From SZUA-442 sp963753185 (lineage in GTDB: Bacteria > Actinomycetota > Acidimicrobiia > Spongiisociales > UBA5794): a stretch of DNA of 64,000 nt. Position 1 is the first letter of the stretch. Every line of letters starts with the position of its first letter. The notes below the pieces were generated by a model. The model did not search any database, was not told where the DNA came from, and worked only from the letters and a program-made list of their open reading frames with translations. Below, piece by piece: positions 25,323 to 32,752 of this stretch. The DNA is taken from NCBI GenBank assembly GCA_963753185.1, contig CAVWBO010000007.1, positions 1-64,000 of the forward strand, given 5' to 3'. The position numbers were made by a program, and so were the translations under genes.

Positions 25323-26373
25323 TCCCCGCTACGACTACGCGCTTCGCGAGCCCCGACTCCCCGATCCGGTGGACCGCACACTCGCGGACGCCGACATCGA
25401 CATCGATGTCAGGCTGGGGATGTACCGGAAACTGCACGAGCTTCGCCAGTTCGGCAAACGCGCCCACGACCTATTCCTCCAGAACCTCGTGAAGGGCACC
25501 ACCCACCTGTCGCTGGGGATGGAGGCGATCGCGACCGGCTTCGGCGCGGCCATGAAGCCGGGTGATTACACGTTCGCGACCTATCGGGGTCATGCACACT
25601 CGTTGGCGAGGGGCATGGACCTCGGTGCCGCCATGGCGGAGCTCCTCGGAAGGGACAACGGCATCCTCGGGGGAAAGGGCGGGTCGATGCACCTCACCGA
25701 CGTGTCGAAGGGGATGATGGGGTCCTACGCGATCATCGGCGCGCACCTGTGCATCGCAAACGGCGCAGCGTGGTCAGCGCAGATGCGCGGGACCGACCAG
25801 GTCGCCGTCGCCTTCTTCGGTGATGGGACGACCAACATCGGAGCATTCCACGAGGCGCTCAACATGGCCAAGATCTGGGACCTCCCCGTCGTGTTCGTGT
25901 GCGAGAACAACCTCTACATGGAGTACACGCCGATCGACGTCATCACCGCGGTCGACCACCCCGCCGCGGGAAGGGCATCCGCGTACGACCTCGAACCGAT
26001 CCTGATCGACGGCAACGACCCCGACGCCGTGTACCTGACGGCGACGAAGGCGATCGCACGGGCGCGCGCAGGAGAGGGACCGTCCCTGATCGAGGCTGTC
26101 ACCTACCGCACGGGCGGCCACTCACGCGCCGACCCCGCGAAGTACCGGCCTGCCGATGAGGTCCAGGCGTGGGCGGGACGGGACCCAATACCCGTGTACC
26201 ACGAGCGACTGTTGTCTATCGGGACGCCGGAGGCCGAGCTCTCCACGATCGAGCGCGAGGTGGCCGACGCCATCGACGCGGCGACCGACTTCGCAAAGGG
26301 AGGCAGGGAACCGGGGGCCGAGGCTCTGCTCACGGACGTCTGGGCGGATGGGGGGTCGCAGTGGCGGAACTGA
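25312..26373 (+). CDS. Thiamine diphosphate-dependent dehydrogenase E1 component, alpha subunit
   Basis: A 353-residue E1 alpha subunit of the pyruvate/acetoin/branched-chain 2-oxoacid dehydrogenase family. The ThDP-binding signature runs from FFGDGTTNIGAFHEALNMA to the ENN motif. Other family blocks are THLSLGMEA, YRGHAHSLARG and GGKGGSMHL. It decarboxylates a 2-oxo substrate together with the beta subunit. It overlaps the M24 gene by 11 nt and the beta gene by 13 nt. No E2 or E3 gene lies in the window, so these must come from elsewhere or the enzyme works differently. Confidence 0.92.
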   Translation: MPTDPRYDYALREPRLPDPVDRTLADADIDIDVRLGMYRKLHELRQFGKRAHDLFLQNLVKGTTHLSLGMEAIATGFGAAMKPGDYTFATYRGHAHSLARGMDLGAAMAELLGRDNGILGGKGGSMHLTDVSKGMMGSYAIIGAHLCIANGAAWSAQMRGTDQVAVAFFGDGTTNIGAFHEALNMAKIWDLPVVFVCENNLYMEYTPIDVITAVDHPAAGRASAYDLEPILIDGNDPDAVYLTATKAIARARAGEGPSLIEAVTYRTGGHSRADPAKYRPADEVQAWAGRDPIPVYHERLLSIGTPEAELSTIEREVADAIDAATDFAKGGREPGAEALLTDVWADGGSQWRN

Positions 26374-27350
26374 GCTACCGCGACGCCGTCGCGTACGGGA
26401 TCGCGCAGGAGATGCGCCGAGACCCGCACCTCGTCATGCTCGGCGAGGACATAGCCGCCGCAGGCGGCGTGTTCAAGACGACGGTCGGGCTCCTCGACGA
26501 GTTCGGACCCGACCGCGTACGCGACACCCCGATCTCGGAGCAGGCCATCATCGGCGCAGCCATGGGAGCGGCGATGACCGGCGTGCCCGTGATCGCCGAG
26601 ATCATGTTCTCCGACTTCCTCGCCGTGTGCTGGGACATGATCGCCAACGAGATCGCCAAGAGCCGGTACATGACGAACGGTCAGGTGTCGTTCCCCCTCG
26701 TCATCAGGACGGCGAACGGCGGAGGCGCACGCTTCGGAGCCCAACACTCCCAGAGCGTCGAGAACTGGGCGATGATGATCCCCGGCCTCAAGGTCGTAGC
26801 GCCATCGAATGCCCTCGACGTCGTCGGGCTCATGGCTGCCGCCATCCGGGATCCCGACCCCGTCATCTTCTTCGAGCACAAGTCACTCATGGCGACGAAG
26901 ACCGACGTTCCCGAAGGCGAGATCGTCGATGAGCTCGGAAAGGCGAGGATCGTGCGTGAAGGTTCCGACGTCACGATCGCCGCCCTCGCCCTCATGGTCC
27001 CCCGAGCCCTCGCTGCTGCCGACCGACTTGCCGAGGAGGGGATCTCGGCCGAGGTCATCGACCTCCGATCGCTCGTTCCCCTCGATACGCACACCCTTCT
27101 CGAGTCCGCCGCGAGGACCGGCAGGCTGTTCACCGTGGAGGAGAACCCCCGACTCTGCGGCTGGGGCGCCGAGATCGTGTCGATCGTCGGCGAGGAAGCG
27201 TTCTGGGATCTCGACGGTCCATGCGTGCGCATCACCACCCCGCACATCCCGCTGCCGTCGGCTGCCTCCCTCGAAGACCTCGCCCTGCCGTCGGTGGACC
27301 GCATCTACGAGACCGTCGCGAAGTCGGTTGACGCGAGGAGCGGGACATGA
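26361..27350 (+). CDS. Thiamine diphosphate-dependent dehydrogenase E1 component, beta subunit
   Basis: A 329-residue partner of the alpha subunit. It shows the transketolase-like pyrimidine domain (LGEDIAAAGGVFKTTVGL, DTPISEQAIIGAAMGAAMTG with the Glu that activates ThDP) and the C-terminal domain (VIDLRSLVPLDTHTLLES). A GTG at 26361 is chosen after the GGATGGGGGG purine run; it overlaps the alpha gene by 13 nt. It ends in an ATGA overlap with the amidohydrolase gene, so translation is coupled along the operon. Confidence 0.92.
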   Translation: MAELSYRDAVAYGIAQEMRRDPHLVMLGEDIAAAGGVFKTTVGLLDEFGPDRVRDTPISEQAIIGAAMGAAMTGVPVIAEIMFSDFLAVCWDMIANEIAKSRYMTNGQVSFPLVIRTANGGGARFGAQHSQSVENWAMMIPGLKVVAPSNALDVVGLMAAAIRDPDPVIFFEHKSLMATKTDVPEGEIVDELGKARIVREGSDVTIAALALMVPRALAAADRLAEEGISAEVIDLRSLVPLDTHTLLESAARTGRLFTVEENPRLCGWGAEIVSIVGEEAFWDLDGPCVRITTPHIPLPSAASLEDLALPSVDRIYETVAKSVDARSGT

Positions 27351-28627
27351 GCTCGAACTACCTCGTGAGCGGCGGCGTCGTCCTCACCCTCGGCACCCGC
27401 ACACAGAACCACACGACGGCCGACGTGCTCATCGAGGATGGCATCATCACCGAGATCGGACCGGGGTTGCGAGCACGGACCGCCGAGACCATCGATGCGT
27501 CGCACGCGATCGTCATGCCGGGATTCGTCGACGGACACCGGCGTTGCCGACTCTCCCTCTTCAAGAACGAGGGCACCCTGTCACCCGATGGCGATCCGTC
27601 CCCCGACGTCGTCTACGCCGGCACGCTGGTGTCGTTGCTTGCGGCTGCCGAGGCGGGTATCACGAGCGTCGTCGACTGGTACGACGGGCCGTCCGGCAGC
27701 GACCACGTCGACGCCGCCCTGCGAGCCCACGCCGACGCCGGCATGAGGACCGTGTTCGTGATGGCTTCGAGCGACGACCCTGTCTCGACATGGCGCGACA
27801 CCCTGGCCCGCCACGGGACCGTGCCGAGCCCCACGACCTCCCTCGCCGCCGGTATCCGGTCGATCGCCGGCGGAGCTGCCGACGATGCCATGGCGCTGTG
27901 GGATGCTGCCCGCAACGCCGGGTTGCGCCTCCATACCATCGCAGGACCGGCCGAGCGGGGCTCGCTCGCAGGTCTTGCCCGTGACGTCCTCGGTGGGGAC
28001 GTCACGGTTGCACACTGCTCCGGCCTCTCCGATCCCGACCTCGATGCCCTCGCTGGATCGGGGTCCGGTGTGGTCCTGACCCCGACGAGCGACATGACGG
28101 ACGGACCGGGCGCGCCACCGATTCAGGCGTTCCTCGATCGCGGCATCCGGCCGGGTCTCGGCGTTGACAACGACCTGCTGGGGCCCGGCGACATCCTCGC
28201 CCAGATGCGGGCCGCCATCTCCGTCCAGCATGCGACCTACTTCGACCTCAAACTCGCAGGCAAGGGCGGCTTACCCAACCTGCTCACGACACGGGACGTC
28301 ATCAAGTACGGCACCATCGACGGCGCCCGCGCCATCGGACTCGGCGACGTCACGGGGTCGCTCGAAGTCGGCAAGGCCGCCGACCTCATCGTCCTGCGCA
28401 CGGACAAGCCGAACATCCACCCGGTCAACGACCCCATCGGGGCCGTCGTGTGGGGCGTCGACACGTCGAACCTCGACGCGGTCCTCGTCGGCGGTCGACC
28501 GCTCATGCGCGACGGCCACCTCGAGGCGGACACCGGGCGAGTCCGCGAGCTCGTGGTGGACGCCCGCGAGCGGGTCGGCGCCACGGCTGGGCCGATCTCG
28601 CCGGATTTCCGAAGGAGCGACGTGTGA
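27347..28627 (+). CDS. Amidohydrolase-superfamily protein with a lost metal ligand
   Basis: A 426-residue TIM-barrel amidohydrolase related to the AtzA/TrzN/guanine-deaminase group. The N-terminal metal motif should be HxH; here it reads H64-R65-R66 (VDGHRRC), so the second His is Arg. Other ligands remain: His in LRLHTIAG, His in TVAHCSGLSD and Asp in GLGVDND. The C-terminal block (GARAIGLGDVTGSLEVGKAA) closely matches the fused amidohydrolase at 33.9-35.2 kb, so the two are paralogues. It may be inactive, regulatory, or use a one-metal site built differently. Confidence 0.85.
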   Translation: MSSNYLVSGGVVLTLGTRTQNHTTADVLIEDGIITEIGPGLRARTAETIDASHAIVMPGFVDGHRRCRLSLFKNEGTLSPDGDPSPDVVYAGTLVSLLAAAEAGITSVVDWYDGPSGSDHVDAALRAHADAGMRTVFVMASSDDPVSTWRDTLARHGTVPSPTTSLAAGIRSIAGGAADDAMALWDAARNAGLRLHTIAGPAERGSLAGLARDVLGGDVTVAHCSGLSDPDLDALAGSGSGVVLTPTSDMTDGPGAPPIQAFLDRGIRPGLGVDNDLLGPGDILAQMRAAISVQHATYFDLKLAGKGGLPNLLTTRDVIKYGTIDGARAIGLGDVTGSLEVGKAADLIVLRTDKPNIHPVNDPIGAVVWGVDTSNLDAVLVGGRPLMRDGHLEADTGRVRELVVDARERVGATAGPISPDFRRSDV

Positions 28628-29670
28628 CCACGACGCGCCAACCGTCGGCTGCCCTCACCTCACTCGTCGTGAGCTCACGCTTCGTGCCGGTGTACCTCGC
28701 GCTCGCCCTTCTCGTCGTGGTTGCGTGGATCTGGGCGCCCCAGACGTTGTCGTCGGTACCGCTTCGAGCGATCGCACCGTACGGCGCCGTCCTCGGCGTC
28801 GCCGCGCTCGGGCAGATGCTCGTCATCATGACCGGTGGCATCGACCTGTCGGTGCCGGGCACCATGAGCCTCGCCGCCGTGATCATGGTCGGTGTGGGTG
28901 CGGGGGCCGATGAGAACATCGGACGAGCGATCGTCATCGCCCTCGTCGCGAGCGCCGTGGTGGGGCTCGTCAATGGCATCCTCATCGGCGGTCTCAAGCT
29001 GAACCCGCTGATCGTCACGCTCGCCATCGGATCGATCGTGACCGCACTGGTGTTCAGGTACGCCAATACGTTCACCGTCCAGAATCCGGTGCCCGAAGGC
29101 CTGACCGACTGGACCACGAGCAGGATCTGGGGCCTGAGCGCTGTCTTCTGGCTCGGCATCCTGGTCACCGTGATCGTGAGCCTCGTGTTGCGCTACACGA
29201 CAGCGGGACGTCGTTTCCAGGTCGTTGGCGCGAATCCGGTAGCAGCGAATGTGGTCGGGGTGAGGGTCACCACGAACCAGATCATGGCGTACCTGTTCGC
29301 TGCACTGCTGTACGCAGCAGCGGCGATCGCCCTTGCCGGCCTCCTGAGGCGCCCTGGTGCCTCCGTCGGGACGCAGTACCTCCTCGCTCCCATCGCCGCC
29401 GTCGTCATCGGCGGAGCCTCCCTGACCGGAGGGTTGGCAAGCGCATTCTCCACCTTCACAGCGGGGCTGTTCCTCACGGGCCTCAACCAGATGATGCTCA
29501 CGATGGGCCTCCCCACCTCCCTGCAGTTCGTCGTGTTCGGCCTCGTCATCATCGCCGGCATGTTGGTCTCCGGAGATCGGATCACAAAGGGCGTGGAGCA
29601 ACTGCTCCGGGAGCGAAGACGCCCGACCCGCTCGGAGGTGGAAGAAATCCTGACCCCAATGAACGAATGA
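28624..29670 (+). CDS. RbsC-type ABC transporter permease
   Basis: A 348-residue permease with about nine membrane helices. The family signatures are visible: VIMTGGIDLSVPG near residue 75, GANPVAANVVGVRV (the coupling helix region, near 200) and VVIGGASLTGG (near 260). It imports a sugar, nucleoside or similar small molecule together with the neighbouring ATPase, binding protein and second permease. The GTG start overlaps the amidohydrolase stop by GTGA. Confidence 0.92.
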   Translation: MTTTRQPSAALTSLVVSSRFVPVYLALALLVVVAWIWAPQTLSSVPLRAIAPYGAVLGVAALGQMLVIMTGGIDLSVPGTMSLAAVIMVGVGAGADENIGRAIVIALVASAVVGLVNGILIGGLKLNPLIVTLAIGSIVTALVFRYANTFTVQNPVPEGLTDWTTSRIWGLSAVFWLGILVTVIVSLVLRYTTAGRRFQVVGANPVAANVVGVRVTTNQIMAYLFAALLYAAAAIALAGLLRRPGASVGTQYLLAPIAAVVIGGASLTGGLASAFSTFTAGLFLTGLNQMMLTMGLPTSLQFVVFGLVIIAGMLVSGDRITKGVEQLLRERRRPTRSEVEEILTPMNE

Positions 29671-29750
29671 GGCGAGAAAGGAGACTCGCAGAGACGGCGC
29701 ATCGATGGGCGAGCGCCGGAAGACGACCCCTGACCCTACTGGAGGACGAA

Positions 29751-31133
29751 ATGAGACACTGGAAGATCATTGCGTTGCTCGCTGTGTTCGCACTCGTGAT
29801 CGCAGCATGTAGCAGCGACAGTGAAGAGACGACCACGACGGCGGGCGGCGGAGAGACGACCACGACGGCGGGCGGCGGAGAGACGACCACGACGGCGGGC
29901 GGCGGAGAGACGACCACGACGGCGGGCGGCGGCGACGGGCCGTTGGCCCAGTTCGGTGAGAGCACCGACGCGGACCCCGCCCTTGTCGCCAAGGCGCTCG
30001 GACCTGTCGATCCGTCAGACGAGACGAGCTGGAACATCATCCTGGCCTCGATCGCTCGCGTCCAGACGGAGGTCGATCAAGCGACGATCGACAAGGCGTT
30101 GGAGTGCCTGAACAACCAGCAGTGTGACACCGGCTCGGGTGGCGAGGTCGTGATGGGCTACGCCGATGGCGGTGGCGACACCGTGAATGTCTGGCGGGCG
30201 GTGAGCCACATGGAGGCGATCCTGCAGGCGTTGACGTATCCCGAGATCGGCACGATCATCTCGACGGAGGCGAATTTCGATCCTGACCCGAACGTCGCGG
30301 CGAACGACATCCGGTTCCTGATCAGCAGCGGCGTCGACTTCATCGTCGGATACCCGGATGCCGGGATCGCCATCGCCGACGCCATCAAGGAGGCGGACGA
30401 CGCAGGTATTCCCTACGCATCGTTCTCCGCAGGGTGGGTCGGCCTCCCCGACCAGGATGGTGCCCTCATCCCCGGGGAGGACTACCTGACGGTCGTCGGT
30501 GAGGACCTGTGCGCGCTCGGTCAGAGCTTCGCGGAGGTCATCAACGCCAACGCTTCCGGCGAGGCGGCGGTACTCGGAGGAACGCCCGGCAATGCGTTGT
30601 CGTTGGGATGGCAGCGATGCATCTTCCCTGCCTTCAGCGATGCCATAACGGCCGTGAACCCGCCGCCGAACGATGACACGACGGTAGGCGACACCTTCTG
30701 GTTCGATCCGGCGATCCCCGGCGTCTTCCAGGGTCTCCTGACCACGAATCCCGAGATCCGTGGCTGGGCGTACGAGTACTCGGACGGCATGAACACGGGA
30801 CTCACGGTGTACGAGGACCTCGGCATCCCCGTCGAGAACCTCACGGTCGCGCTGCGCACTGACGAGCAGACGCTGTTCTGTGACTGGGTGGAGCGCAATG
30901 AGCCGACGTACAACATCTGGTACTCAGCTGGCGGCAACTTCCAGTCGCGTGTCGGCGTGACCGCGGCGATGATCGCGTTGCAGGATCCGAGTGCGATCCC
31001 CGCAGAGATCGTCGTACCCCACGTCATGCGACAGGTGACGGCGGCCGACTGCAACCCGGACCGACCGAACCCGTTCGTGTCGGGGACGTCGCTCGTGCCA
31101 GACGCGGTTCTCGAGTTGATGTTCGCCGGCTGA
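29751..31133 (+). CDS. ABC transporter substrate-binding lipoprotein
   Basis: A 460-residue periplasmic-binding-protein type lipoprotein. GGAGGAC precedes the ATG at 29751. The signal peptide ends VIAAC, a lipobox, and is followed by four identical ETTTTAGGG repeats as a surface spacer. The ligand-binding part begins near residue 65 and shows the RbsB/periplasmic_binding_4 pattern (YPDAGIAIADAIKEADDAGI, followed by a Phe-Ser-Ala-Gly segment). Several Cys residues are spread through the mature part. Its substrate should decide the role of the whole island and is not deducible from the sequence. Confidence 0.88.
   Translation: MRHWKIIALLAVFALVIAACSSDSEETTTTAGGGETTTTAGGGETTTTAGGGETTTTAGGGDGPLAQFGESTDADPALVAKALGPVDPSDETSWNIILASIARVQTEVDQATIDKALECLNNQQCDTGSGGEVVMGYADGGGDTVNVWRAVSHMEAILQALTYPEIGTIISTEANFDPDPNVAANDIRFLISSGVDFIVGYPDAGIAIADAIKEADDAGIPYASFSAGWVGLPDQDGALIPGEDYLTVVGEDLCALGQSFAEVINANASGEAAVLGGTPGNALSLGWQRCIFPAFSDAITAVNPPPNDDTTVGDTFWFDPAIPGVFQGLLTTNPEIRGWAYEYSDGMNTGLTVYEDLGIPVENLTVALRTDEQTLFCDWVERNEPTYNIWYSAGGNFQSRVGVTAAMIALQDPSAIPAEIVVPHVMRQVTAADCNPDRPNPFVSGTSLVPDAVLELMFAG
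29826..29933 (+). repeat. Four 27-bp tandem repeats encoding ETTTTAGGG
   Basis: Four perfect or near-perfect 27-bp units lie inside the binding-protein gene and encode its Thr/Gly linker. Copy number can vary by slippage, changing the distance of the binding domain from the membrane without shifting the frame. Confidence 0.9.
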
Positions 31134-31162
31134 TCGATGAAGGCGTACCCGAAGGAGGGTCG

Positions 31163-32752
31163 ATGACCGACGAGCTCGTCCTCGAGCTGGAGGGTGTGTC
31201 CCGCCAGTTCGGCGCGGTCCGTGCGCTGACCGATGTCAGCTTCGACTGCCGCGCCGGTGAGGTCCACGCACTCGTGGGCGAGAACGGCTCAGGGAAATCG
31301 ACCCTCCTCGGGATCGCCAGTGGATTCGTGGATCCGGATCTCGGCACGATCCGGATCGGAGGCCAACGCCTGCGCCGGGACTCCCCGGCGCAGGCACGCA
31401 AGCTCGGGCTGGCGATGGCATACCAGGACACCTCCCTGGTGCTCGCCGAGCCCGTGAAGAACAACCTGTTCCTCGCCGCGCCACCCAGCAAGCGTCCGCC
31501 GTACCGGCAGCGCAAGAAGTGGGCTCGGAAGCTCCTCGCCGATTTCGAGCTGGACCTGGAGCTCTTCCCCGACGCGCCGGCAGGGTTTCTCACCCTCGCC
31601 GACCGGCAGCTCTTCGAGGTTGCAAAGGCGCTCGTCACGGACCCGAAAGTGCTGCTGCTCGATGAGCCGACCACGGCGCTCGGCCCTGACGAGGTGGAGG
31701 CGCTGCATCGGACGATCGGAGCATGCCGTGACCGGGGGATCGGTGTGGTGTATGTCAGCCACCGCCTTCCCGAGGTGCTCGAGATCGCCGATCGCATAAC
31801 GGTGCTGCGGGATGGTCGGTACCAGGGAACGTTCGACGCCCACGCAACGACCGAGGAACGCCTCGTCGAGTTGATCGTCGGAAGGCCGTTCGAATCAGCA
31901 TTCCCTGAACCCGCGCCCGCCGCCTACGAGCAGCGGGATGTCCTCATCGTCGACGGGCTCCAGGGTGAGGCATTCGGCCCGGTGAGCTTCACGCTCCACA
32001 GCGGCGAGGTGGTCGGCATCGCAGGCGCGGAGGGCAACGGCCAGGACCTGATGTTCGACACGCTCGCGGGGCGTACGCCACCGAAAGCGGGGCGGGTCGT
32101 GTGCGACGGCAAGGAGCTGAGCCTCGTGTCCACACATGAGGCTGTTGGCGCAGGAATCCAGCTGCTCCCTGGCGATCGCAAGCACGAAGCCCTCATGGGG
32201 GTCCTTGGTGTCAGGGCGAACGCGACCATCCAGTCGCTCCGCAGGTTCAGCGTCGCCGGGATCATCCGGCGAGGCGCCGAACGCAGGGGCGTCAGGGAGT
32301 TGGTCGACGAGTTGGAGATCCGAACGCCGTCGCTCGAGCAGCCCGTCGAGTTCCTGTCCGGCGGGAACGCGCAGAAGGTCTCGGTGTCACGGACGTTCCT
32401 ACGGGAACCCGCCGTGATCCTCGCGTTCGAGCCCACCCAGGGCGTGGACGTCGGATCCAGGTTCGACATCTACCAGGCACTCAGGAACCGCACCAACACC
32501 GGGGCGGCGATGCTCGTGAAGTCGAGCGACCCGATCGAGCTCTCCGGCTTGTGCGACCGCGTCCTCGTGATGTCACGCGGCCAGATCGTCGAGGAGATAC
32601 CGGGCGATGAGCTGTCCGAGCACCGCATCGTCGAGGCGATCGTCCGCGGTCCCGGCATGTCGAAGGCCGCACGTTCGCCACTCGGTGTCGCCATGCCGAA
32701 GGCGCCGTCGCCGACGGGCAACGGCGGCGGTCCCGGAAGCGGTGGCACGTGA
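31163..32752 (+). CDS. RbsA-type ABC transporter ATP-binding protein (two NBDs)
   Basis: A 529-residue tandem ATPase. The first domain has a full Walker A (GENGSGKST) and Walker B (VLLLDEPTTA). The second is degenerate: GAEGNGQD replaces the P-loop and the Walker B region reads VILAFEPTQG, while the LSGGNAQK signature remains. This asymmetry is usual in RbsA/MglA proteins. GAAGGAGGG precedes the ATG. The stop overlaps the fused permease gene by GTGA. A Gly/Pro-rich tail of about 25 residues ends the protein. Confidence 0.92.
   Translation: MTDELVLELEGVSRQFGAVRALTDVSFDCRAGEVHALVGENGSGKSTLLGIASGFVDPDLGTIRIGGQRLRRDSPAQARKLGLAMAYQDTSLVLAEPVKNNLFLAAPPSKRPPYRQRKKWARKLLADFELDLELFPDAPAGFLTLADRQLFEVAKALVTDPKVLLLDEPTTALGPDEVEALHRTIGACRDRGIGVVYVSHRLPEVLEIADRITVLRDGRYQGTFDAHATTEERLVELIVGRPFESAFPEPAPAAYEQRDVLIVDGLQGEAFGPVSFTLHSGEVVGIAGAEGNGQDLMFDTLAGRTPPKAGRVVCDGKELSLVSTHEAVGAGIQLLPGDRKHEALMGVLGVRANATIQSLRRFSVAGIIRRGAERRGVRELVDELEIRTPSLEQPVEFLSGGNAQKVSVSRTFLREPAVILAFEPTQGVDVGSRFDIYQALRNRTNTGAAMLVKSSDPIELSGLCDRVLVMSRGQIVEEIPGDELSEHRIVEAIVRGPGMSKAARSPLGVAMPKAPSPTGNGGGPGSGGT

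Noticed and set aside
28624..32752. Ribose-specific assignment (rbsABC) for the importer
   Set aside because: The fold family covers many sugars, nucleosides and other cargo; no ribokinase or sugar enzyme is adjacent, and the neighbours point to nitrogen compounds.
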